A DNA stretch of 27,277 nt from a virus. Position numbers and translations under genes: made by a program. Where the stretch lies: positions 1 through 27,277 of IMG/VR virus record IMGVR_UViG_3300042543_000285; one strand, written 5' to 3'. The notes beneath the pieces are model-generated. The model was given only the letters and a program-made list of their open reading frames with translations, made no database searches and had not been told where the DNA came from. Shown piece by piece: positions 8,108 to 15,467 of this stretch (within the stretch, counting starts at the first letter, position 1; each line of letters starts with the position of its first letter).

Positions 8108-8123
8108 CCATTAATTATTATAT

Positions 8124-8906
8124 ATGGATTTTAATCAAGTACACGTTTCGTCAGTTTTAGAAAAATATTTTGGCGATGGTTTTAGAAAAAAATGGAATTT
8201 AAAAAATTCTTATGATGAAAATTTACCTTGTGTTTTTGTTGGGCTTTACAATGGTGAAGATATAAAAAAATTTGTAAATCATAAATCTTATAGAATTGTA
8301 ATTTGGGGTGGTGCAGATATGGTGTCTAGTCACCTGAATTTGGTTGCTAAATTAATAAATGATGGTAGAACTTTTACTTACGCCTACCCAGGATATTTTT
8401 CGAACATTTTAACAAAACATAATTTAAAACACAAACAAATATATATTCCTTTCAAAGATTATTCTATGTTTAAACCAACACCTCTTGGTGAAAAAATATA
8501 TGTGTACTATGGAATACATGGAAACAAACCTGATTATTTTAATTGGGACACAATAATTAAACCTATCATAAAACATTTTGGTGAAGAAAATGTAATTTAT
8601 TCAAAATATAAAACTATAGATTTTTTGAAAGAAAATTTCTATGAAAAAAGTTTTGTTTATTTAAAAACAAACGAAAAAGGTGGTTGTACAACTATGTTTG
8701 AGTTAGGTCATATGGGTCGTAAAACCATAGGAATCGGTCATGAAGGTCTGCCTAATTTTGTTAGTTACAAAAATATAAATGATATCATTAACAAAATAGA
8801 AATAGAAAAAAATAATATTGGGAAAATTATGACTGACATTTCTGACAAGACAAAAAAAATATTTACAGGTAATGAATGGTTAAATTTAAAATTTTGGGCC
8901 AAATAG
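8124..8906 (+). CDS. GT-B-like glycosyltransferase
   Basis: A 260-residue protein. The N-terminal part contains LPCVFVGLYNGEDIKKF and IVIWGGADM, typical of an acceptor-side Rossmann fold. The second half has IYVYYGIHGNKPDYFNW, then a donor-side segment ending GGCTTMFELGHMGRKTIGIG, where the Glu before LGHMGR occupies the place of the sugar-binding Glu in GT-B enzymes. It is shorter than most GT-B enzymes, which usually exceed 330 residues, and may be a minimal version. It sits between a GT2-type enzyme and the GNAT gene, 4 nt from the latter. Confidence 0.65.
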   Translation: MDFNQVHVSSVLEKYFGDGFRKKWNLKNSYDENLPCVFVGLYNGEDIKKFVNHKSYRIVIWGGADMVSSHLNLVAKLINDGRTFTYAYPGYFSNILTKHNLKHKQIYIPFKDYSMFKPTPLGEKIYVYYGIHGNKPDYFNWDTIIKPIIKHFGEENVIYSKYKTIDFLKENFYEKSFVYLKTNEKGGCTTMFELGHMGRKTIGIGHEGLPNFVSYKNINDIINKIEIEKNNIGKIMTDISDKTKKIFTGNEWLNLKFWAK

Positions 8907-8910
8907 ATAT

Positions 8911-9324
8911 ATGTTAGAACTAAGAAAAAACGAAGAAAAATACTACAACTTTATAAGAATTTTAAGGAATGACCCAACAAATCAAAAAGGTTTTTTGGAT
9001 AAAGTTAATATAAGTGAAAATGATCAGAAATTATATATGGATAAATATGGTGATTGTTACTATGTTTGTCTTAAGGATGAAATACCTTGCGGTTACATCG
9101 GTGTGGTAGAAAATGACATAAGAATATGTGTCGACAATAGTTTTAAAAAACTTGGTGTTGGTAAATTTATGCTCAGTGAGGTTGTTAAAATTTTTCCAGA
9201 CGCAAAGGCAAAAATTTTAAAAACAAATACAGCTAGTTTGAACCTGTTTATTAAAACAGGGTTCAATGTTGTTAGTAATGATAATAATTTATTTTATTTA
9301 GAATATGGAATACAGAAGACCTAA
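8911..9324 (+). CDS. GNAT-family N-acetyltransferase
   Basis: A 137-residue GNAT protein. The acetyl-CoA pyrophosphate loop is visible as VDNSFKKLGVGKFML (74-88), and the C-terminal motif NTASLNLFIKTGF (106-118) matches the family's N-x-x-S/A-x-x-L-F-x-K-x-G-F pattern. It would transfer an acetyl group from acetyl-CoA to an amine. In sugar-decoration clusters such enzymes acetylate amino sugars (WecD/PseH-like), but protein or small-molecule acceptors are possible. Its last 20 nt overlap the start of the aminotransferase gene, implying coupled translation and a shared pathway. Confidence 0.8.
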   Translation: MLELRKNEEKYYNFIRILRNDPTNQKGFLDKVNISENDQKLYMDKYGDCYYVCLKDEIPCGYIGVVENDIRICVDNSFKKLGVGKFMLSEVVKIFPDAKAKILKTNTASLNLFIKTGFNVVSNDNNLFYLEYGIQKT

Positions 9325-9946
9325 AAATAACCCATTCAAAGTGGTACAACTTTTCGAAGATGAAGTTGCTGATTATACCGGTGCGCCGTATGCGGTTTCC
9401 GTAGACAATTGTACAAATGCATTGTTTTTAGTGTGTAAGTATTTAAAAGTTAACCAAGTAACCATTCCATCAAAAACTTATCTTTCCGTACCCCAATCAA
9501 TCATACATGCCGGCGGTGAAGTCATTTTTGATAAAAGAAATGAAACAAACAATTGGAAAGGAATCTATCAACTTAAGCCATACCCAATTTACGATTCTGC
9601 AAAAAGATTCACTTCAAACATGTATATATCAGGTTCCTTTATGTGTTTATCATTTCACATTAAAAAACATCTAAAAATAAGTAAGGGTGGGATGATACTT
9701 ACGGACAATTTAGATGCGGTTAAATGGTTTAAAAAGGCAAGATATGAAGGTAGGAGTGAAAAATTATATCATGAAGATGATATCGATATGTTGGGATGGA
9801 ATATGTATATGACTCCCCAACAAGCATCACACGGATTATCCCTCATGCAAAATTATCCACTACACGTTTCAGATTTAGGAGAAAATAATGGTTACAGAGA
9901 TCTTACAGAATTTTCTGTTTTTAAAAATTGTAAAATAATAGAATGA
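9305..9946 (+). CDS. Short DegT/DnrJ/EryC1-type aminotransferase, large domain only
   Basis: A 213-residue protein matching the PLP-binding large domain of sugar aminotransferases. It has NCTNAL (35-40, usual SGTAAL), VTIPSKTYLSVPQSIIHAGG (52-71), IYDSAKR (95-101, with the pyridine-nitrogen Asp), SFHIKKHLKISKGG (116-129), where K121 sits at the Schiff-base lysine, and GWNMYMTPQQASHGL (154-168). Full-length relatives have about 370-400 residues. The C-terminal small domain is missing and there is no downstream remnant, so this is a compact form rather than a recent truncation. As I recall, similar short forms occur in marine T4-like phages. Expected role: amino transfer to a keto-sugar. It overlaps GNAT by 20 nt and BKACE by 4 nt. 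Confidence 0.78.
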   Translation: MEYRRPKNNPFKVVQLFEDEVADYTGAPYAVSVDNCTNALFLVCKYLKVNQVTIPSKTYLSVPQSIIHAGGEVIFDKRNETNNWKGIYQLKPYPIYDSAKRFTSNMYISGSFMCLSFHIKKHLKISKGGMILTDNLDAVKWFKKARYEGRSEKLYHEDDIDMLGWNMYMTPQQASHGLSLMQNYPLHVSDLGENNGYRDLTEFSVFKNCKIIE

Positions 9947-10773
9947 AAAAAATAATAAATTTTACGCCTACAGGAACACAGACAACAAGAGAAAATTCTT
10001 TAGCTCCTTTACACCCAAATGAAATTATAGAAGAGGTTCACGAAGCATATGACTTGGGTATAACTATGGTGCACATTCATGCTAGAGATCCTAAAAATTT
10101 TTCTAACACATATAAGTCAGAAATTTATGGACAGATAATTGATGGAATTAGAAAAAATTGTTCTGATTTAACAATTTGTGTTTCGTTAACCGGCAGATTA
10201 TATCCCGAGTTTGAAAAAAGATCTGAAGTATTGGAATTAATGCCCGACATGGGATCACTAACAATGTCATCATTGAATTTTCCTCAAGGATCTTCAGTCA
10301 ACGAACCTGAAATGATTTTGAAACTAATTGAAAAAATGAATGATTTTGGTGTAGTACCAGAAATTGAATGCTTTGATTCCGGCATGTTAAATTATACCAA
10401 ATATCTTATGGGAAAAAAAATATTAACAGGACCAAATTACATAAATGTTATTTTTAGCAATATCTTTAATGCTCAGCTAGACATATCAACGGTATCGTCA
10501 ATAGTGAATAATTTACCAGAAAATTCCAAAGTTTGTTTCGGTGGTATAGGTAAACACCAACTTAACTCAAATATTTTAGGTTTAATTTATGCCGATGGTC
10601 TGAGAGTTGGGTTAGAAGATAATTTATATCTTAAAGACAAACAAAAAGCAAAAAATATTGATTTATTAAAAAGAACACATAGTATTATAGAAAATATGGG
10701 AATGGACATCATGTCCCCGATCGAATTTAAAAACTTGGGTTTTGGAAATAAAAAAATTAATAGTTATAGGTAA
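9943..10773 (+). CDS. BKACE family (DUF849) beta-keto acid cleavage enzyme
   Basis: A 276-residue full-length member of the family typified by Kce, 3-keto-5-aminohexanoate cleavage enzyme. These TIM-barrel zinc enzymes convert a beta-keto acid and acetyl-CoA into acetoacetate and a new acyl-CoA. Visible are the zinc ligands in HIHARDP (H44, H46), SLTGR (S81), PEIECFDSGML (139-149, E142) and RVGLEDN (R221, zinc ligand E225, D226). These line up with Kce R226, E230 and D231. The usual Glu of the N-terminal G-A-E motif seems to be Gln here (G-T-Q, Q13), which suggests a different substrate. It overlaps the aminotransferase by 4 nt and the acyltransferase by 32 nt. This is an unusual enzyme for a phage. 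Confidence 0.88.
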   Translation: MKKIINFTPTGTQTTRENSLAPLHPNEIIEEVHEAYDLGITMVHIHARDPKNFSNTYKSEIYGQIIDGIRKNCSDLTICVSLTGRLYPEFEKRSEVLELMPDMGSLTMSSLNFPQGSSVNEPEMILKLIEKMNDFGVVPEIECFDSGMLNYTKYLMGKKILTGPNYINVIFSNIFNAQLDISTVSSIVNNLPENSKVCFGGIGKHQLNSNILGLIYADGLRVGLEDNLYLKDKQKAKNIDLLKRTHSIIENMGMDIMSPIEFKNLGFGNKKINSYR

Positions 10774-11380
10774 AAGTGACCCTGTGATTACAATGATCAC
10801 AGACAATTTGGAATCAAATGAAATTTTCCCAAAAATTGAAATATATAATAATCTAAAATTACCAATAGTCCACCCAATTGAAAATGAAAATTTTTTGATC
10901 GATTTCACGGAAAATTTTCAGGATTCAGATTATTTCTTTTTAGGTGTCAACAAATCAGAAAATAAATTTTCAGTTTTCAATTTATTTAATCTTGATAAAA
11001 ATAAATTTATAAAAATAATTCATAAGTCAGCGCAAATATCCAAAACATCAACATTAGGTTTTGGATGTTTAATAAACTCATCTGTTTCAGTTGCCGGACA
11101 CACAACCATCGGTGATTTTGTTTCAATTAATAGAAATTCTTCTATTGGTCATCACACAATAATAAATAATTTTGTTACTATAAATCCTGGCGTAAATATA
11201 GCTGGATTTGTAGAAATTGGTGAAAAAACAACAGTAGGTATGGGATCAAATATAATTGATAACGTAAAAATAGGTAAAAACGTAATAATAGGTGCCGGAT
11301 CTTTAGTAACTAAAGATATTCCTGACGATGTTGTTGCTTATGGTAACCCATGTAAAATTGTTAGAAAAAATGAAAAATAA
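10742..11380 (+). CDS. NeuD/PglD-like acyltransferase (left-handed beta-helix)
   Basis: A 212-residue protein with an N-terminal Rossmann-like domain (KKLIVIGKSDP, 4-14) and a C-terminal hexapeptide-repeat beta-helix (about 93-195). The helix runs through STLGFGCLINSS, HTTIGDFVSINRNSSIGHH, VTINPGVNIAGF and VIIGAGSLVTKDIPDDVVAY to GNPCKIV. H137 or H138 fits the catalytic His of NeuD/PglD, which transfer acyl groups from acyl-CoA to amino sugars or sialic acid. The TTG at 10742 is chosen because the Rossmann strand begins immediately after it, and no ATG or GTG gives that strand. It overlaps BKACE by 32 nt and the next gene by 11 nt. Confidence 0.85.
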   Translation: MEIKKLIVIGKSDPVITMITDNLESNEIFPKIEIYNNLKLPIVHPIENENFLIDFTENFQDSDYFFLGVNKSENKFSVFNLFNLDKNKFIKIIHKSAQISKTSTLGFGCLINSSVSVAGHTTIGDFVSINRNSSIGHHTIINNFVTINPGVNIAGFVEIGEKTTVGMGSNIIDNVKIGKNVIIGAGSLVTKDIPDDVVAYGNPCKIVRKNEK

Positions 11381-11957
11381 CTTACACATTATAACTCCTT
11401 TATTTAGATATGAAAACTTAACAAACATATATAACTCTATTTTGGCCAATGAAGATATTATTTGGCACATATCACACACAAAAAAAAGACCATTACCCGA
11501 TTTAGAATTTTTAAAAAGTAATAATGTAAAAGTTTATAGTGTAGATTGTGAAGATAGTGAAATATATAAAAAAAGAAATGCGGTTTTTCAAAATATAAAA
11601 AATGGGTATTTTTGTTTTTTAGATGACGACACTATTTTTCATGAAAATATGTATTTTAAATATTTAGAGTGTATAGAACATAATTTTAGAGGTATGTTAG
11701 TTGGACAACAATTATCATTTGACAATAATTTGAGATTGATATCAAGTAAACCAGCCTTTGGTAGAATTGACACGGGTAATGTTCTTTGTAACTTCAAATG
11801 TTTAGAAAGTTGTAAGTGGCCATCTGAACACAAAGAAGGTGTAAATTCTAAGGATTTTCTTTTTTGGGAATCTGTATATAATTATTACGGTATGAAATGC
11901 GCCATTTGGAATCAACCAATAAGCTACTACAATAAACTATCAACTACGTTGAAATGA
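11370..11957 (+). CDS. Small GT-A glycosyltransferase
   Basis: A 195-residue protein starting at the ATG at 11370 (MKNNLHIITPLFRYENL), which puts the first beta strand at the N-terminus. An upstream in-frame ATG at 11328 would add 14 residues that lie inside the acyltransferase gene, so it is less likely. IITPLFRYENLTNIYNSI resembles the nucleotide-binding start of GT43/GT2-like enzymes, and FCFLDDDTIFHENM (about 79-92) carries the D-D-D metal motif. It overlaps the acyltransferase by 11 nt and PhoH by 4 nt (ATGA), so it closes the sugar-modifying block. Confidence 0.75.
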   Translation: MKNNLHIITPLFRYENLTNIYNSILANEDIIWHISHTKKRPLPDLEFLKSNNVKVYSVDCEDSEIYKKRNAVFQNIKNGYFCFLDDDTIFHENMYFKYLECIEHNFRGMLVGQQLSFDNNLRLISSKPAFGRIDTGNVLCNFKCLESCKWPSEHKEGVNSKDFLFWESVYNYYGMKCAIWNQPISYYNKLSTTLK

Positions 11958-12691
11958 CGAATAGAAAAAAGGTAAATCAAAACGAGGAAACAGAAATCAA
12001 ATCATTTTCAAAAAAAGAATTTATTAATACAGTTATTAAGAAAAAACAAAAAAATAAATTTTTATCACCAAATCAGGAAGAATATTATAACATACTAAAA
12101 GAAAATCAAATCACAATTTGTTCAGGACCGGCGGGCGTAGGTAAAAGTTATATATCTATGAAGGCGGCTGTCGATCTTCTTATGGACCCAAACAACGCCT
12201 ACGAAAAAATAATTATTGTGAGACCTGCCGTCGAAGCTGAAGAAAAACTTGGTTCATTACCAGGTAATTTAGAAGAAAAACTAGATCCGTATATTTTTCC
12301 ATCATACTATCTTTTAAATAAAATAATTGGTAAAGAAGCAAGAGAAAAACTTAAAGAATCTGAAATTATCGAAGTATTTGCCTTGGCATACATGAGAGGT
12401 ATGAATATTGACAATTCTATATTAATTTTTGAGGAAGCTCAAAATTCAACACCAAATCAAATGAAATTATTGTTAACTAGAATTGGTTTCAATAGTAAAT
12501 TTTTTATATCAGGTGACTTAGAACAAACAGATAGATACAAAGATAAAAAACAATCAGGACTTTATGACGCACTTCAAAGATTTCAAAATGTGGATGATAT
12601 TGGTGTATATGATTTTAGAAATGCTAAAAATGTTAGAAACCCATTAATTGGTAAAATACTAAATGAATATGACAAAGAGAATAGGGATTGA
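11954..12691 (+). CDS. phoH: PhoH-family P-loop ATPase
   Basis: A 245-residue protein with the PhoH ATPase core. Walker A is GPAGVGKS (58-65), IIVRPAVEAEEKLGSLPGN (87-105) is the family signature, AYMRGM (145-150) follows, Walker B is SILIFEEAQ (155-163), and GDLEQTD (187-193) matches the family's G-D-x-x-Q-x-D. PhoH proteins are NTPases linked to RNA or nucleic-acid handling and are common in marine T4-like phages; the name does not prove phosphate control. The first 35 residues are a basic, low-complexity extension. It overlaps the previous gene by 4 nt and the HAD-like gene by 29 nt. Confidence 0.93.
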   Translation: MTNRKKVNQNEETEIKSFSKKEFINTVIKKKQKNKFLSPNQEEYYNILKENQITICSGPAGVGKSYISMKAAVDLLMDPNNAYEKIIIVRPAVEAEEKLGSLPGNLEEKLDPYIFPSYYLLNKIIGKEAREKLKESEIIEVFALAYMRGMNIDNSILIFEEAQNSTPNQMKLLLTRIGFNSKFFISGDLEQTDRYKDKKQSGLYDALQRFQNVDDIGVYDFRNAKNVRNPLIGKILNEYDKENRD

Positions 12692-13340
12692 AATTAATGG
12701 TGTTCTAAGGGACACAATAGGTAAGTTCAAACAACTTTATGAAAAACATTTAGTAGATGTTGATCATGATGAAACACTACAATCTTTTGATTTGGAATTT
12801 GATCCTGAAAATTCTGGATCTACAGAATTGTCAATCATCGAAGATAAAACATTTTTTAATTATGAAATAAAAAATGAAGTAACATCATTAAATTTAATGA
12901 ATCATTTTGCTTTCAGATCAAAAGATGAACTTTATTCTTTTATGTATGAAGACTACACTATGGAACTTTTTGGACATGCGCCATCAACAGAAATTAACAC
13001 CTTCAATATTTTAAATGATTTATATTATAAAATTAGAGAAAATCACGATTTGATTATTGTTTCTGATGAAATTGGTAAATCAAAACCATCATCACTTTTT
13101 TTCTTATCAAAATTTGGTTGTCTTATCGAAAAGGTTTTGTTTTATAGTGAAGTCACAAAAAATAAAATGTTTGATGAAATAGATGTTTTACTTACATCAA
13201 ACCCTGCATTATTATTGACTAAGTATGAAGATAAAACTTTAGTTAAGTTTGAAACTGAATATAATAAACATATAGATTGCAACTTCACTATAAGATCACT
13301 TTCTGAATTTGAAGATGTAATAAATAAAATAAATACATAA
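12663..13340 (+). CDS. HAD-fold protein lacking the catalytic aspartates
   Basis: A 225-residue protein with a HAD-like layout. Motif I reads IGIEINGVLRDT (7-18), where active enzymes have D-x-D-G. The nucleophile position is E10 and the acid/base position is N12, so normal phosphoryl transfer is not expected. Motif II Ser is S134 (IIVSDE), the motif III Lys fits K141 (GKSKPS), and a motif IV Asp fits D174 (IDVLLTSNP). The middle (about 30-115) is a long acidic insert. A start at 12669 is also possible, since the sequence begins M-N-M-T. It is coupled to PhoH by a 29-nt overlap and to the next gene by TAATG. It may be a binding or regulatory protein rather than a phosphatase. Confidence 0.75.
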   Translation: MNMTKRIGIEINGVLRDTIGKFKQLYEKHLVDVDHDETLQSFDLEFDPENSGSTELSIIEDKTFFNYEIKNEVTSLNLMNHFAFRSKDELYSFMYEDYTMELFGHAPSTEINTFNILNDLYYKIRENHDLIIVSDEIGKSKPSSLFFLSKFGCLIEKVLFYSEVTKNKMFDEIDVLLTSNPALLLTKYEDKTLVKFETEYNKHIDCNFTIRSLSEFEDVINKINT

Positions 13341-13594
13341 TGTTCAAAATACTCAATGAAAATTACTACGTTGATCTTGACGCTTTAGAAGACCACGTAA
13401 ACATGACAAGTACAAGTGGGGAACCACAAATACATTTGGTAAAGTACGAAACTATAAAATCTATGCTAGAAACGGTACTTACTGAGTCTAATGAAGTTGA
13501 TGAAAATTTAGGACTTAAAAGTCACGAATTATCAATTCCTTTCAAAATAGCATTCAATACACTTTTGATGAAAAAAATAATAAACAAATTATAA
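13340..13594 (+). CDS. Small hypothetical protein
   Basis: An 84-residue protein of unknown family. It starts on the stop of the HAD-like gene (TAATG) and ends 4 nt before the next glycosyltransferase. The first half is acidic with VDLDALEDHV, the middle has a helix YETIKSMLETVLTES containing an LTE/S protease-like site at 47-50, and the C-terminus is a short basic-hydrophobic helix ending LLMKKIINKL. No membrane segment of full length is present. Coupling to both neighbours and the lack of a competing frame support it as a real gene. Confidence 0.65.
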   Translation: MFKILNENYYVDLDALEDHVNMTSTSGEPQIHLVKYETIKSMLETVLTESNEVDENLGLKSHELSIPFKIAFNTLLMKKIINKL

Positions 13595-13598
13595 AAAT

Positions 13599-14657
13599 AT
13601 GAATACAGAACAAATATCTAAGTTAGAAAAGTCTATTCAGAACATGAAAGACAAAAAATCAAGAATTTATTTTTTGGTACAAGACACCAAAGGTAATGCC
13701 AAGGCATCAGTTAGATACATCTATCAAATGGCTATGGACTTAAAACATGAAGGATTCAATCCTATAATTCTACATGAAAAACCAGATTATTTTGGTGTTA
13801 CTGATTGGTTGGGTGAAGAATATATGAATGAATTACCACATAAGGCAATAGAAGGGACAAATTTAGATGTTTCTCCTGAAGATTTAATAATTGTTCCTGA
13901 AATATATGGATTTGTAATGGATCAAATCACTAAGTTACCTTGTGGAAAAATTGTACTATGTCAATCTTATGATTATATTTTTGAAACCCTTCAACCTGGT
14001 CAAACTTGGCCGTTATTAGGGTTTTTGAAATGTTTAACAACTTCCGAAAATCAAAAAGAATATATAAAAAATGTAGTTAGAAATATTACAGTTGACGTGG
14101 TCGAACCCAAAATTTCTTCTTGTTTTAAGAAACAAGAGTTACCACCAAAAACAATAGTTTCGATTCACACAAGAGATCACAGAGACACAACAAATTTGAT
14201 TAAAACTTTTTATGCTAAGTTCCCACAATATAGATGGATCACATTTAGAGATCTTAGAGGTCTTTCAGAAACAGAGTTTGCACAAGCAATGAATGATAGT
14301 TTTGTATCAATTTGGGTAGATGAAAATAGTGGATGGGGAACTTTTCCATTGGAATCTATTAAAATGGGAATTCCTGTCATTGGATTAGTACCAAACTTAG
14401 TACCAAATTGGATGAATGAAGATAATGGAATTTGGATAAATAACAAAAACATGTTACCAGATGTAGTTGCGGATTTTATACAAAATTGGTTAGAAGATAA
14501 TATTAATCCTGAACTTTACGTAAATATGGATAAAACATCGGAAAGTTTATCATCTGACGAAAAGTTCAAAAATGATGTAATCACATTTTTTAATGATGTA
14601 CTCGCTACAAGATTAGAAAGTTTTGAATCACAATTAACTAAAACAGAAACAATTTAA
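13599..14657 (+). CDS. GT-B-like glycosyltransferase
   Basis: A 352-residue protein with a GT-B outline. The N-terminal domain contains IYFLVQDTKGNAKASVRYIY (about 23-42), LIIVPEIYGF and IVLCQSYDY. The C-terminal domain begins near TIVSIHTRDHRDTTNLIK and contains VSIWVDENSGWGTFPLES then IKMGIPVIGLVP, the E-S-x-x-x-G-x-P-V-I donor-binding pattern of the GT4-like clan. A short charged helix precedes residue 20 and an acidic tail follows residue 315. It lies 4 nt after the small unknown and 3 nt before another transferase, forming a pair separate from the 3383-11957 cassette. Confidence 0.72.
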   Translation: MNTEQISKLEKSIQNMKDKKSRIYFLVQDTKGNAKASVRYIYQMAMDLKHEGFNPIILHEKPDYFGVTDWLGEEYMNELPHKAIEGTNLDVSPEDLIIVPEIYGFVMDQITKLPCGKIVLCQSYDYIFETLQPGQTWPLLGFLKCLTTSENQKEYIKNVVRNITVDVVEPKISSCFKKQELPPKTIVSIHTRDHRDTTNLIKTFYAKFPQYRWITFRDLRGLSETEFAQAMNDSFVSIWVDENSGWGTFPLESIKMGIPVIGLVPNLVPNWMNEDNGIWINNKNMLPDVVADFIQNWLEDNINPELYVNMDKTSESLSSDEKFKNDVITFFNDVLATRLESFESQLTKTETI

Positions 14658-14660
14658 TAT

Positions 14661-15467
14661 ATGGAAAATAATAATACAATATCGGTTATATTACCTATAA
14701 AATCAGGTAAAGCAAGAAATTTTGAAGAGTACTTCAATAGATGTATTACATCAGTAAAAAATCAAAAAGATTACATAAATGAACTAATCATAGTTTACTG
14801 TGATGAAAAATTCTTGTCAGAACATATTGAAAACTATGATTTTGAAGAACTAAATGTAACTAAGTTAGTTTGGGATAAAGAACCCAATTTTGCGGACCAA
14901 ATTAATTATGGTGCAACATCATCAAATTCAAAATGGATTTCTTTGTTGGAATTCGATGACGAGTATTCGAGCATTTGGTTTAAAAACGCAACCAAATATA
15001 TGAATTTATATGAAGATGTTGGTGTATTTTTACCGATTGTTGTCGACGTAAATGAACAAGGTGTCTTTGTTGGTTTTACAAATGAAGCAACGTTTGCCGC
15101 AAACATATCACAAGACTTAGGGTTGTTAACAAATGAAACTCTTTTGAACTATCAAAACTTTCAAATATCAGGACTGATAATAAAAAAAGATGATTATATT
15201 AACAATGGTATGATTAAAAATAATATCAAATTGACATTTGGATATGAGTTCTTTTTAAGACTAACACAAAATTCAGTTAAGATTATGACAATTCCAAAAA
15301 TTGGTTATAAACATATGAATTTGAGAGAAGGTTCAATTTTTTGGAATTATAAAAATTCTGATGATAGACTTAGTGAAGATGAAGTTAAGTTTTGGATAGA
15401 TTCAGCAAAGAAAGAATATTTCTATATTAAACAAAGAGATATAAAATATGAACCCCAAGAGGTTTAA
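14661..15467 (+). CDS. GT-A-type glycosyltransferase
   Basis: A 268-residue GT2-like protein. It opens TISVILPIKSGKARNFEEYF, has the second strand ELIIVYCDEKFL, then NYGATSSNSKWISLLEFDDEY, with the acidic FDDE at the DxD position (about 97-100). The acceptor-side region contains FQISGLIIKKDDYINNG and FGYEFFLRLTQNSVKI. The C-terminus is charged. It starts 3 nt after the GT-B-like gene and shares an A with the next start (TAATG), so it is coupled to the late sigma factor gene. Its sugar is unknown. Confidence 0.75.
   Translation: MENNNTISVILPIKSGKARNFEEYFNRCITSVKNQKDYINELIIVYCDEKFLSEHIENYDFEELNVTKLVWDKEPNFADQINYGATSSNSKWISLLEFDDEYSSIWFKNATKYMNLYEDVGVFLPIVVDVNEQGVFVGFTNEATFAANISQDLGLLTNETLLNYQNFQISGLIIKKDDYINNGMIKNNIKLTFGYEFFLRLTQNSVKIMTIPKIGYKHMNLREGSIFWNYKNSDDRLSEDEVKFWIDSAKKEYFYIKQRDIKYEPQEV

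Noticed and set aside
11328-11369. Longer start for the small glycosyltransferase at 11328
   Set aside because: It would add 14 residues inside the acyltransferase gene, whose conserved GNPCKIV end is encoded there. The ATG at 11370 begins directly with the first beta strand.
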